Origin: Streptomyces sp. NBC_01197
Lineage (GTDB): Bacteria; Actinomycetota; Actinomycetes; Streptomycetales; Streptomycetaceae
Assembly: GCF_036010505.1 (NCBI RefSeq)
Contig: NZ_CP108569.1
Coordinates: 930,001-994,000, forward strand
Length of the DNA: 64,000 nucleotides
Reading direction: 5' to 3'
Shown here: piece after piece, positions 34,456 to 43,034 of the stretch
Numbering within the stretch: position 1 is the stretch's first letter
Layout of the letters: every line of letters starts with the position of its first letter
Made by a program: the position numbers and the translations under genes
The notes under the pieces: generated by a model
Database searches by the model: none
Seen by the model: only the letters and a program-made list of their open reading frames with translations
What the model was told of the DNA's origin: nothing

Positions 34456-35853
34456 ATGAGTACAGGGAACGAACGGTCGGCGGCCGGGTCGGTCGCGTAC
34501 CGGGAAGTGTCGGACAGCAAGGGCCGCGTCTACCGCGTGGGCGAGACGGACCGGGATCTCCTGGGCCACTCGCGCAAGCTCATGGTGTATCTGCCGTGGG
34601 TCGCGATGATGGCCATCAGCGTGTCGGAGTACGCATACGGTTCGGCCGAGGACACTCTCTCCTCGGCTCATGGGTGGACGCAGAGCAACACCTTCTGGAT
34701 TCTGAGCGTCTGGGTGTTCTTCCAGGCGGGCATCGCCTTCCCCGCGGGCTGGCTGCGGGAGAGGGGGATACTCAACGCCCGCCGGGCTACAGTTCTCGGC
34801 TCCGTTCTCTGTCTCGTCGGTTTCGTCGCACTCGCCCATCTCGACAATGTCTTCCTGGCGATCTGCGGCTTCGGCGTCATCGGCGGACTCGGCTCGGGCC
34901 TCGTCTACGCCACCTGTATCAACATGGTCGGCAAGTGGTTCCCCGAACGGCGTGGTGCGAAGACGGGGTTCGTCAACGGCGGATTCGCCTATGGGTCGCT
35001 CCCCTTCATCTTCATCTTCAACTACGCCTTCGACACCTCGAACTGCGCCGAGGTGCTGGATCTGATCGGTGTCTATGTGCTGATCGCCGTGGTGATCTGC
35101 GCGTGGTTCTTCAAGGACCCGCCGAAGAACTGGTGGCCGGCAGAGATCGACCCGCTGAACTACACCGGAAACCGGAAGAGTGCACGGAGCCTGGCCAAGA
35201 ATCCGCCCGCGGTGAAGCAGTTCACCCCGATGGAGGCCATCAGGAGCGGCATGCTCCCGTTGATGTGGGTAACCGTGGTCATGACCGCCGGTGTGTCGAT
35301 ATTCGGCATCTCCTTCCAGGTCGACTTCGCGAAGCAGGTGGGCTTCGGCCCGCTGGTCGCGGCCACGTCCATGGGGTTGATGGCGGTCGTCAACGGCGTC
35401 GGCAGGGCGGTGGTGGGATGGCTCTCCGATCTGTGGGGACGGAAGCTCACCCTGTTCTTCGTCATACTCGTCCTGGGCCTCGCGCAGTTCGGTGTGATCT
35501 GGGCCGGTGACATCCACAGCGAGTGGTTGTTCCTGGTCTTCGCGTTCCTCTCCGGATTCGGCGGCGGTGCGTTCTACCCGATGTTCGCGGCCCTGACCCC
35601 GGACTACTTCGGAGAGAACTACAACGCCACCAACTACGGCCTGGTGTACAGCGGAAAGCTGGTCAGCGGACTGTTCGGCGGCGGGCTGGGCTCGATGGTG
35701 GTGGACGCCTGGGGGTACAACGGCGCGTACGCACTCGCCGGGGGCATCTCCATGGTGGCGGCGGCCATCGCGCTGCTGCTGAGGCAGCCGGGGCGGCCAC
35801 GTGCAGCCGACATCGCTCCGAACCCGCTGCCGGTCAGCAGGGAAGCCGTCTGA
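34456..35853 (+). CDS. OxlT-like MFS transporter (probable oxalate carrier)
   Basis: A 465-residue major facilitator protein with 12 predicted membrane spans, in the oxalate/formate antiporter group. Typical features are the loop GLGSGLVYATCINMVGKWFPERRGAKTG after helix 4 and GFGGGAFYPMFAALTPDYFGE near helix 10. The substrate follows mainly from context: it is the last gene after decarboxylase, transferase and synthetase, 70 bp downstream. Exchange of oxalate for formate would be expected if formate were not oxidised inside; with a formate dehydrogenase present, simple uptake is equally possible. Confidence 0.82.
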   Translation: MSTGNERSAAGSVAYREVSDSKGRVYRVGETDRDLLGHSRKLMVYLPWVAMMAISVSEYAYGSAEDTLSSAHGWTQSNTFWILSVWVFFQAGIAFPAGWLRERGILNARRATVLGSVLCLVGFVALAHLDNVFLAICGFGVIGGLGSGLVYATCINMVGKWFPERRGAKTGFVNGGFAYGSLPFIFIFNYAFDTSNCAEVLDLIGVYVLIAVVICAWFFKDPPKNWWPAEIDPLNYTGNRKSARSLAKNPPAVKQFTPMEAIRSGMLPLMWVTVVMTAGVSIFGISFQVDFAKQVGFGPLVAATSMGLMAVVNGVGRAVVGWLSDLWGRKLTLFFVILVLGLAQFGVIWAGDIHSEWLFLVFAFLSGFGGGAFYPMFAALTPDYFGENYNATNYGLVYSGKLVSGLFGGGLGSMVVDAWGYNGAYALAGGISMVAAAIALLLRQPGRPRAADIAPNPLPVSREAV

Positions 35854-35896
35854 TCCTCACCATCGTCGGAGTGCGGAACGGCGCAGCGCAGCAAGT

Positions 35897-35935
35897 GGCC
35901 CTCCACACGGCTCGGTTCGAGCCGCGCGGAGGGCC
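35897..35935. terminator. Hairpin between convergent transporter and GntR genes
   Basis: GGCCCTCC (35897-35904) pairs with GGAGGGCC (35928-35935), with an inner stem GGCTCG/CGAGCC. It can serve both the transporter gene (ends 35853) and the GntR gene (ends 35954). Confidence 0.65.
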
Positions 35936-35953
35936 GCTGCGGCGTACGGGCGT

Positions 35954-36631
35954 TCAGTCCTTCTCGCGCTGGTGGTAGGTCGTGCGGGTGTGTTCCGTGT
36001 GCGCCTGCATGACCGCTGTCGCGGCCTGCTCGTCCCGTGCCGAGATCGCCGCGATCAGCGCCCTGTGCTCGGTCCAGGACTGGGTGCCGCGCTGTCTGGC
36101 GACCGGCTGGTAGTACCAGCGCACCCGGCGGTCCACCTGCCCCGCCAGCTCCGACAGGACGACGTTGCCGGCCAGTTCCATGACCTTGGCGTGGAACTCG
36201 GCGTTGGTCGCCACGGCCAGTTCCACGTCGTCGTCGGCGACCGCCCGCTCGCCCTTGGTGCACAGCTTCTCCAGCGCGGCGATTCCCGCGGACCCGGAGT
36301 TCGCCGCGGCCAGCCGTGCGGCCTCCGCCTCCAGGAGCGTACGGACCGAGAGCAACTGGTCGGCCTCCCGCTCGGTGGGCTCATGGACGAACGCGCCCTG
36401 TGCGGGGCGCAGATCGACCCACCCCTCGGTGTTGAGCCGCTGCAGCGCTTCGCGCACCGGCTGGCGGGAGACGCCGAGATGTCCTGCGAGTTCACTCTCG
36501 ACCAGATGCTGGCCCGGGGTCAGCGCCCGGGTGGTGATGAGTTCGAGCAGCGCCTCGTACACCCGCTCACGCAGCGGTCCCGGCCGCTCCAGCTTCGGTA
36601 CGGTCCCTTGCGGCAGTCCTGTGGACAACAT
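35954..36631 (-). CDS. GntR-family (FCD) regulator of the oxalate island
   Basis: A 225-residue FadR-subfamily regulator. The winged helix runs PLRERVYEALLELITTRALT to VSRQPVREALQRLNTEGWVDL. The FCD ligand domain follows, with the metal-ligand residues of the family suggested by NAEFHAKVMELAGN and TEHRALIAAI. Central location and the operator-like word in front of its own gene and three other island promoters suggest it controls the whole block, probably responding to a small carboxylate or CoA ester. The ATG at 36631 with GGGGGA upstream is preferred over an adjacent TTG. Confidence 0.9.
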   Translation of the reverse strand: MLSTGLPQGTVPKLERPGPLRERVYEALLELITTRALTPGQHLVESELAGHLGVSRQPVREALQRLNTEGWVDLRPAQGAFVHEPTEREADQLLSVRTLLEAEAARLAAANSGSAGIAALEKLCTKGERAVADDDVELAVATNAEFHAKVMELAGNVVLSELAGQVDRRVRWYYQPVARQRGTQSWTEHRALIAAISARDEQAATAVMQAHTEHTRTTYHQREKD

Positions 36632-36690
36632 CAACGTCCCCCTTCTGACCCGGAGGGGCCAGCGGCGTGTCGGCGGAGAGCAATTGGCTA

Positions 36691-36701
36691 TCGTCTACAG
36701 T
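36691..36701 (-). promoter_or_regulatory. Operator of the oxalate island, site B (gntR promoter)
   Basis: On the reverse strand ACTGTAGACGA, matching ACTGTANRCRA, lies 59 bp upstream of the GntR start. On the forward strand it sits within a direct repeat GTCTACAGTCTACC. This suggests autoregulation. Confidence 0.55.
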
Positions 36702-36813
36702 CTACCGAGCGCAACGGGCCGCAACCGGACCACCCGGCACCAGTGACGTAGCCCTCACCCGGCCCCTCGCCCGCCCCTCGCGACCGGAGCCCGGCGTCGC
36801 GGCCGGCGGGGCG

Positions 36814-37752
36814 TCACGGGCAGCGGATGACCTGACCCGCGTACGAGAGATTTCCGCCGAAGCCGAAGAGCAGGACCGGCGCGCCGGACGGAATCTCCCT
36901 CCGCTCCACCAGCTTGGACAGGGCCATCGGGATGCTGGCCGCCGATGTGTTGCCGGAATCGACCACATCGCGGGCGATCACCGCGTTCACCGCGCCGATC
37001 TTGGCGGCGACCGGCTCGATGATCCGCAGATTGGCCTGGTGCAGCACGACGGCGGCCAGCTCCTCGGGGGTGACCCCCGCCTTCTCGCAGACCTTGCGGG
37101 CGATCGGGGGCAGCTGGGTGGTGGCCCAGCGGTAGACGGACTGCCCCTCCTGGGCGAAGCGCGGCGGCGTCCCCTCGATCCGCACGGCGTCCCCCATCGT
37201 GGGGACCGATCCCCACAGCACCGGGCCGATGCCGTCCTCCGCACAGCCCTCGACCACGGCTGCTCCCGCACCGTCCCCCATCAGGACACAGCTGGAGCGG
37301 TCGGTCCAGTCGGCGATCTCCGTCATCTTGTCGGCGCCGATCACCAGAGCGCGCTCGGCAGAGCCGGCGCGTACCGCGTGGTCGGCGATGGCCAGGGCGT
37401 GGGTGAAACCCGAGCAGACGACGTTGACATCCATGGTCGCGGGCGAGCCCATGCTCAGCTTGACGGCCACCCGCGCGGCCATGTTCGGCGAGCGGTCGAT
37501 CGCCGTGGAGGTCGCGACGAGGACGAGGTCGATCTCTCCCGGCGCGAGTCCGGCGGCGGCGAGAGCCTTGGCTCCTGCCTGGGCAGCGAGTTCGTCGACC
37601 GGCTCGTCGGGTCCGGCGATGTGGCGGGTCCTGATGCCCACCCGGGTCCGAATCCATTCGTCGCTGGTGTCGACAAGGGCGGCGACATCGTCGTTGGTGA
37701 GCACCTTGGCCGGCTGGTAATGGCCGAGTGCGGCGATGCGTGTTCCGGTCAT
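36814..37752 (-). CDS. FabH-like ketoacyl-ACP synthase III
   Basis: A 312-residue KAS III family enzyme with the full Cys-His-Asn triad: Cys113 in NVVCSGFTHAL, His in VLHQANLRI and Asn in SGNTSAAS. Such enzymes condense an acyl-CoA with malonyl-ACP or, in other members, make related C-C or ester bonds. It is not next to fatty-acid synthesis genes. It shares a promoter region with the PanE-like gene and lies inside the oxalate block, so it may act on a CoA ester produced there; its role is unknown. Confidence 0.85.
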   Translation of the reverse strand: MTGTRIAALGHYQPAKVLTNDDVAALVDTSDEWIRTRVGIRTRHIAGPDEPVDELAAQAGAKALAAAGLAPGEIDLVLVATSTAIDRSPNMAARVAVKLSMGSPATMDVNVVCSGFTHALAIADHAVRAGSAERALVIGADKMTEIADWTDRSSCVLMGDGAGAAVVEGCAEDGIGPVLWGSVPTMGDAVRIEGTPPRFAQEGQSVYRWATTQLPPIARKVCEKAGVTPEELAAVVLHQANLRIIEPVAAKIGAVNAVIARDVVDSGNTSAASIPMALSKLVERREIPSGAPVLLFGFGGNLSYAGQVIRCP

Positions 37753-37939
37753 GCCCGGGACCCCTCTGCTGCTGATGTCAGGAGTCCTCCAGTCTCGTCA
37801 GCGACTCACGGGTACGACGGCATGTAAAGCAACAGGATTCGGGCGTTCCTCTTGGAGGCTTCGGATCACCGCCGGGCGTGGACCGGGCGGCCGCGGCGGG
37901 CGGGGAAAGGCCGCCCCACCTCTTGTCGACCGAAGCCCC

Positions 37940-37971
37940 ATACTGTACACACTATTTTGTAGACAGAATAT
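37940..37971. promoter_or_regulatory. Operator of the oxalate island, site C
   Basis: An AT-rich element with ACTGTACACAC at 37942-37952 and a second related half TTGTAGACAG about 10 bp further. ATACTGT and ACAGAAT form an imperfect inverted repeat around it. It lies between the divergent FabH-like and PanE-like genes. Confidence 0.55.
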
Positions 37972-38029
37972 GAGCACTCCGAGTGATCACCCGGTTTCCA
38001 TCGGTACCTCGACCGAACGGAGAGCCCCC

Positions 38030-39043
38030 GTGAAAGTCGCAGTTCTCGGCGCCGGAGCAATCGGCGCCTATGTCGGAGCCGCGCTGCACCGCGCCGGCGC
38101 CGATGTCCATCTGGTGGCCCGTGGACCGCACCTGACGGCCATGAGGCGGGACGGAGTTCACGTCCTGAGCCCGCGCGGTGACTTCACCGCACGGGTCCAC
38201 GCCACGGACGACCCGGCAGCCGTCGGCCCGGTCGACTATGTCTTTCTCGGCCTCAAGGCCAACTCGTACGCTGCGTGCGGGCCGCTCGTCGAACCACTGC
38301 TCCAGCCGCACACCGCGCTGGTCGCGGCCCAGAACGGCATCCCCTGGTGGTACTTCCACCGGCACGGCGGCCCGCACGAGGGCCACCGCATCGAGAGCGT
38401 CGACCCCGGCGGTGCGGTCAGCGCCGTCCTGCCACCGGAACGCGCCGTCGGCTGCGTCGTGTACGCGGCGACGGAGCTGGCCGGGCCCGGGGTGGTCCGG
38501 CACCTGGAGGGAACCCGGTTCTCCATCGGTGAGCCGGACCGCTCGACTTCACGGCGCTGCCTGGACTTCAGTGCCGCCATGACGGCGGGCGGTCTCAAGT
38601 GCCCCGTCGAGGGCGACCTGCGCAAGGACATCTGGATCAAACTGCTCGGCAACATCTCCTTCAACCCGCTGAGCGCCCTCACCCGGGCGACCATGCGTCA
38701 GATGTGCGTCCACCGCGACACCCGCAGGGTCATCGAGGTCATGATGACCGAGACGCTCCAGGTCGCCACCGCGCTCGGCAGCCGCCCCGACATCTCCATC
38801 GAGAAGCGGCTGGCCGGTGCGGAGCGGGTGGGCGACCACAAGACCTCCACGCTCCAGGACCTGGAGAAGGGCAAGCCGCTCGAACTCGACGTGCTGCTGG
38901 CGGCGGTGGTCGAGCTGGCCGGGGTGACCGGTGTGCCGGTGCCCACGCTGCGGACCGTGCACGCCATGGCGGACCTGCTGGGCCGGTCGGCGATCGCGCC
39001 GGCCGCACCCGCCACGACGAACGCGACCACCACGACCACCTGA
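38030..39043 (+). CDS. PanE-family reductase, possible oxalyl-CoA reductase
   Basis: A 337-residue ketopantoate-reductase family protein. The NADPH-binding fold starts VKVAVLGAGAIGAYVG, followed by VFLGLKANSY, QNGIPWWYF and the C-terminal signature DIWIKLLGNISFNPLSALT with TSTLQDLEKGKPLELD. The ordinary substrate of the family is 2-dehydropantoate, but a PanE paralogue (PanE2) is the oxalyl-CoA reductase of Methylobacterium extorquens, giving glyoxylate. In this oxalate cluster that role is a reasonable inference. The GTG at 38030 has GGAG 7 bases upstream. The C-terminus is an unusual poly-Thr run. Confidence 0.75.
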   Translation: MKVAVLGAGAIGAYVGAALHRAGADVHLVARGPHLTAMRRDGVHVLSPRGDFTARVHATDDPAAVGPVDYVFLGLKANSYAACGPLVEPLLQPHTALVAAQNGIPWWYFHRHGGPHEGHRIESVDPGGAVSAVLPPERAVGCVVYAATELAGPGVVRHLEGTRFSIGEPDRSTSRRCLDFSAAMTAGGLKCPVEGDLRKDIWIKLLGNISFNPLSALTRATMRQMCVHRDTRRVIEVMMTETLQVATALGSRPDISIEKRLAGAERVGDHKTSTLQDLEKGKPLELDVLLAAVVELAGVTGVPVPTLRTVHAMADLLGRSAIAPAAPATTNATTTTT

Positions 39044-39106
39044 TCCGGCCCGGCCGGCCCGCGAATCCCTTGCGAGGGGCTTCCGTTCGGCTGCGGCCTA
39101 CAGGAT

Positions 39107-39117
39107 ACTGTATGCAA
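39107..39117 (+). promoter_or_regulatory. Operator of the oxalate island, site D (formate dehydrogenase promoter)
   Basis: ACTGTATGCAA, identical to the word at site A, lies 34 bp upstream of the formate dehydrogenase start. The flanks ATACTG and CAATTG extend the match to other sites. Its closeness to the gene would suit a repressor blocking transcription. Confidence 0.6.
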
Positions 39118-39151
39118 TTGGGCGCTGATCATCTCCATGAGGAGCGCAACC

Positions 39152-41095
39152 GTGAAGAAGCGAGACCGAACCCCGAAGACCTACGCCCGGCTCACCCATC
39201 CCCTGGTACGCGACACCAACGGCACGCTGCGCAGGGCGAGTTGGGATGAGGCGCTGGACCGGGCCGCCGAGGGCTTCCGGGCGGCGCGCGGCGCCTTCGG
39301 GATGTTCTCCTGCTCCCGGGCCACCAACGAGATGAACTATGTGGCGCAGAAGTTCGCCCGCGTCGTGATGGCCACCAACAACGTCGACTCCTGCAACCGC
39401 ACCTGCCACGCCCCCAGTGTCGCGGGGCTCTCGGCGGCGTTCGGATCCGGCGGCGGCACCTCGTCGTACGGAGAGGTCGAGCACACCGATCTGATTCTGA
39501 TGTGGGGCTCCAACGCCCGGTTCGCCCATCCGATCTTCTTCCACCATGTACTGAAGGGGATCAGGAACGGCGCCCGGATGTACGCGGTCGATCCGCGCCG
39601 CACCTCCACCGCCGAGTGGGCGGAGAGCTGGCTGGGGCTGAACGTCGGCACCGACATCCCGCTGGCGCACGCCGTGGGCCGCGAGATCATCCACGCGGGC
39701 CTGCACAACAGGGCGTTCATCGAACGGGCCACGACAGGGTTCGACGCGTACGCCGCCGAGGTCGAGCCGTGGACGCTCTCCGCCGCCGAGCAGGTCACCG
39801 GTGTACCGGCGGAGGCGATCCGCGACCTGGCGCACACCTACGCACGCGCCGAGCGGGCCCAGCTGTGCTGGACGCTGGGGATCACGGAACACCACAACGG
39901 CACGGACAACGTACGGGCGTTGATCAACCTCTCGTTGCTGACGGGGCACGTGGGCCGGTACGGCTCGGGCGTACAGCCGCTGCGCGGGCAGAACAATGTG
40001 CAGGGCGGCGGCGACATGGGCGCCATCCCCGACCGGCTGCCCGGCTTCCAGGACATCCTGGAGCCGGCGGTCCGCAGCAAGTTCGAAGCCGCCTGGGACA
40101 CCGTCATCCAGCCCTCGTACGGTCTCAATCTGACCCGGATGTTCGAGGCGATGGAGAGCGGCGACCTGAGAGCCGTCTACTGCGTCGGGGAGAATCCGGC
40201 CCAGTCGGAGGCCGACAGCGAACAGGCCGTGGACCGGCTCCGGCGGCTCGACTGCCTGGTCGTGCAGGACATCTTCCTGACGAAGACCGCCGAACTGGCT
40301 GACGTGGTACTGCCGGCGACGGCCGCCTGGTGCGAGACCGACGGCACCACGACCAGCAGTGAACGGCGGGTGCAGCGGGTACGCAAGGCGGTCGGCCCGC
40401 CCGGCGAGGCGCGCGAGGACATCGAGATCATCTGTGACCTCGCCGGGCGGCTCGGCCATCCCTGGAAGTACGCCGACGCCGAGTCCGTCTGGAACGAGCT
40501 GCGGTCGGTCTCCCCCGAGCACTGGGGCATGACGTACGAGCGGCTGGAGGAGCACCAGGGCATCCAGTGGCCGTGCCCGGATACCGGGGGGCTCGAACCG
40601 CCCTTCCTGCACTCCAGGTTGTGGGAGCCCGATCCGGACCGGCGGGGACGTCCCGCGCCGTTCGGCATCGTCCGGCACGACCCGCCGGTCGATCTCACCG
40701 ATGAGGGCTTCCCGATCCGGCTGACGACCGGGCGGCGGCTCGACTCGTACAACACCGGGGTGCAGAGCGGCAGTTTCGCCTCGCCGCTGCGTCGGGGCGA
40801 GTACATCGAGCTCTGTCCCGAGGACGCCGCGGCGTTCGGGGTGGAAGCGGACGAGGAGGTACGGATCGTCTCGCGGCGCGGTTCGGTCGTCGCCCCGGTG
40901 TGGATCGACCCCGGCCTGCGTCCCGGGCTTGCCTTCATGACGATGCACTTCCCGGACGAGGTCGACACCAACCAGCTGACCATCGAGGCGAACTGCCCGA
41001 TCGCCGGCACGGCCGAGTTCAAGGCGTCGGCCATCCGGATAGAGAAGCTGTCCGCCGCTGACGTGCCGGGCAGCATCGCGGCTGTGAGGAGCTGA
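39152..41095 (+). CDS. Formate dehydrogenase catalytic module (Mo/W-bis-MGD), without its Fe4S4 domain
   Basis: A 647-residue molybdopterin oxidoreductase of the formate dehydrogenase type. The active-site pair Cys85-His86 is in SCNRTCHAPSVAGL; cysteine takes the place of selenocysteine. Family motifs include LMWGSNARFAHPIFFHH, QNNVQGGGDMG, GENPAQSEAD and TGRRLDSYNTGVQ. The N-terminal Fe4S4 domain (CxxCxxxC) normally preceding RLTHPLVRD is missing here and is found at the end of the gene at 43031. The GTG at 39152 has GGAG 7 bases upstream; the ATG at 39137 has none. First gene of an operon with the diaphorase and ferredoxin-like subunits. Confidence 0.88.
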   Translation: MKKRDRTPKTYARLTHPLVRDTNGTLRRASWDEALDRAAEGFRAARGAFGMFSCSRATNEMNYVAQKFARVVMATNNVDSCNRTCHAPSVAGLSAAFGSGGGTSSYGEVEHTDLILMWGSNARFAHPIFFHHVLKGIRNGARMYAVDPRRTSTAEWAESWLGLNVGTDIPLAHAVGREIIHAGLHNRAFIERATTGFDAYAAEVEPWTLSAAEQVTGVPAEAIRDLAHTYARAERAQLCWTLGITEHHNGTDNVRALINLSLLTGHVGRYGSGVQPLRGQNNVQGGGDMGAIPDRLPGFQDILEPAVRSKFEAAWDTVIQPSYGLNLTRMFEAMESGDLRAVYCVGENPAQSEADSEQAVDRLRRLDCLVVQDIFLTKTAELADVVLPATAAWCETDGTTTSSERRVQRVRKAVGPPGEAREDIEIICDLAGRLGHPWKYADAESVWNELRSVSPEHWGMTYERLEEHQGIQWPCPDTGGLEPPFLHSRLWEPDPDRRGRPAPFGIVRHDPPVDLTDEGFPIRLTTGRRLDSYNTGVQSGSFASPLRRGEYIELCPEDAAAFGVEADEEVRIVSRRGSVVAPVWIDPGLRPGLAFMTMHFPDEVDTNQLTIEANCPIAGTAEFKASAIRIEKLSAADVPGSIAAVRS

Positions 41096-41099
41096 CGCA

Positions 41100-43034
41100 G
41101 TGGACCTGCACTTCGGTGACAGCAAGCCGACCGACGAGGAGCGGGAAGCGGTCGACGCGCTGCTCGGACCGCCCGCTTCGGCCTGGGAGGGCGGGACGGA
41201 GCGCACGGACGCGGATCTGCGCTGGGCGGTCGGCGGCCGGGCCGCACGCGAGCGGCGCGATCTGCTGCTGCCGGCACTGCACGCGGTCAACGACCGGACG
41301 GGCTGGATCAGCGAAGGGGCGCTGGACTATCTGTGCCGCAGGCTGACCGTGCCACCCGCCGAGGCGTACGGGGTCGCGACGTTCTACTCGATGTTCGCGG
41401 TCCGGCCCCGGCCGGCGACAGTGGTGCATGTCTGTACCGACCTGGCCTGCGCGGTGAACGGATCGGCCGGGCTCCGCGCGGGGATCGAGGAGCGGCTGGG
41501 TACTGCCGGCGCGGCCACCGGAGGTGTCAGCTGGCAGCCGAGTCCGTGCCTGGGGCTGTGCGAGCGGGCGCCGGCGGCGCTGGTGCTCCGGGCCGGTGAA
41601 CCCGCGCCCCCGCCCGGGGCGGACCGGCCGCCCGCCGGGGGCAGCGACCTGCGGCGCCGGGCCTCCGCCGTGGTCGCTCCCGCCACAGCGGAGAGCGTCG
41701 CACGGGCAGCCGCCGCTCCCGGAGCGGCGGCCGGCCCGTCCGCCGCCATGGCCGTACCGCAGGCCGGGCAGGACGGGCTGATACTCCTGCGGCGGGTCGG
41801 TGTCGTGGATCCGTCCTCGCTGGACGACTACCGCGCGCACGGCGGCTACTCCGCCCTGCGCCGCGCCTTCGAGCTCGGCCCCTCGGGGGTGATCCGCGAG
41901 GTGACCGACGCCGGTCTTGCCGGACGCGGCGGCGCCGCCTTCCCCACCGGGCGCAAATGGCAGGCCACCGCGGGCCGGCCGGACCATCCGCACTACCTCG
42001 TCTGCAACGCGGACGAGTCCGAACCGGGCACGTTCAAGGACCGGGTGGTGATGGAGGGCGACCCGTACTCCCTGATCGAGGCCATGACCATCGCCGGGTA
42101 TGCGACGGGCGCCCACCGGGGATACCTCTATGTCCGCGGCGAGTACCCGCTGGCCGTGGAACGGCTGGAGCACGCCATCGGCCGGGCCAGGTCCCGCGGC
42201 TTCCTCGGCGATGACGTGCTGGGGCAGGGGTACGCGTTCGACATCGAGCTGCGGCGCGGCGCGGGCGCGTACATCTGCGGTGAGGAGACCGCTCTGTTCA
42301 ACTCGATCGAGGGCTACCGGGGCGAGCCGCGGTCCAAGCCGCCCTTCCCGGTCGAGAAGGGCCTCTTCGGGAAGCCGACGGCGGCCAACAACGTCGAGAC
42401 GCTGGTCAATGTGGGGCCCATCCTGACGATGGGTGCCGAGGCCTACGCCGCGATCGGTACGGAGGCGTCCACCGGGCCGAAGCTCTTCTGCGTCTCGGGG
42501 CGGGTGGCACGGCCCGGGGTCTACGAGCTGCCGTTCGGCGCGACCCTCGGCGAGCTGCTGGATCTGGCGGGCCGCCCGGAGTCCCTGCGGGCCGTGCTGC
42601 TGGGCGGAGCCGCAGGCGGCTTCGTGCGCCCGGACGAGCTGGACATCCCGCTCACCTTCGAGGGGACCCGGGCGGCCGGCACGACACTCGGCTCCGGTGT
42701 CGTCCTCGCCATCGACGACACCGTCGAGCTGCCCCGGATCCTGCTGCGGATCGCGGAGTTCTTCCGTGACGAGTCGTGCGGGCAGTGCGTGCCCTGCCGG
42801 ATCGGGACCGTACGGCAGGAGGAGGCGCTGCACCGGCTGCTGGACCGCGAAGGCGCCGGCGCGGCAACCGATGTGGCGCTGCTGCGCGAGGTCGGACAGG
42901 CGATGAAGGACGCGTCGATCTGCGGTCTCGGGCAGGCAGCCTGGAGCGCCGTCGAGTCAGCGATCGACCGCCTCGGCGTCTACGGAACAGCGCGGGGATC
43001 AGAGGCCGGGCAAGGACCGAGGGGTGACAAGTGA
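41100..43034 (+). CDS. NAD-linked diaphorase subunit, NuoE-NuoF fusion
   Basis: A 644-residue fusion. The N-terminal third is NuoE-like with the 2Fe-2S ligands CTDLAC and PCLGLC (~115-165). After an Ala/Pro-rich linker comes NuoF: GRGGAAFPTGRKW for NADH/FMN, GAGAYICGEETALFNSIEG, and the 4Fe-4S motif ESCGQCVPCRIGT with a fourth Cys in ASICGLG. It would pass electrons from formate to NAD, as FdsB and FdsG do in soluble NAD-dependent formate dehydrogenases, where they are separate proteins. It starts 4 bp after the catalytic gene and overlaps the next gene as GTGA. Confidence 0.9.
   Translation: MDLHFGDSKPTDEEREAVDALLGPPASAWEGGTERTDADLRWAVGGRAARERRDLLLPALHAVNDRTGWISEGALDYLCRRLTVPPAEAYGVATFYSMFAVRPRPATVVHVCTDLACAVNGSAGLRAGIEERLGTAGAATGGVSWQPSPCLGLCERAPAALVLRAGEPAPPPGADRPPAGGSDLRRRASAVVAPATAESVARAAAAPGAAAGPSAAMAVPQAGQDGLILLRRVGVVDPSSLDDYRAHGGYSALRRAFELGPSGVIREVTDAGLAGRGGAAFPTGRKWQATAGRPDHPHYLVCNADESEPGTFKDRVVMEGDPYSLIEAMTIAGYATGAHRGYLYVRGEYPLAVERLEHAIGRARSRGFLGDDVLGQGYAFDIELRRGAGAYICGEETALFNSIEGYRGEPRSKPPFPVEKGLFGKPTAANNVETLVNVGPILTMGAEAYAAIGTEASTGPKLFCVSGRVARPGVYELPFGATLGELLDLAGRPESLRAVLLGGAAGGFVRPDELDIPLTFEGTRAAGTTLGSGVVLAIDDTVELPRILLRIAEFFRDESCGQCVPCRIGTVRQEEALHRLLDREGAGAATDVALLREVGQAMKDASICGLGQAAWSAVESAIDRLGVYGTARGSEAGQGPRGDK

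Noticed and set aside
39152..41095. Selenocysteine-containing formate dehydrogenase
   Set aside because: The active-site position is an ordinary Cys codon (Cys85) and there is no in-frame TGA.
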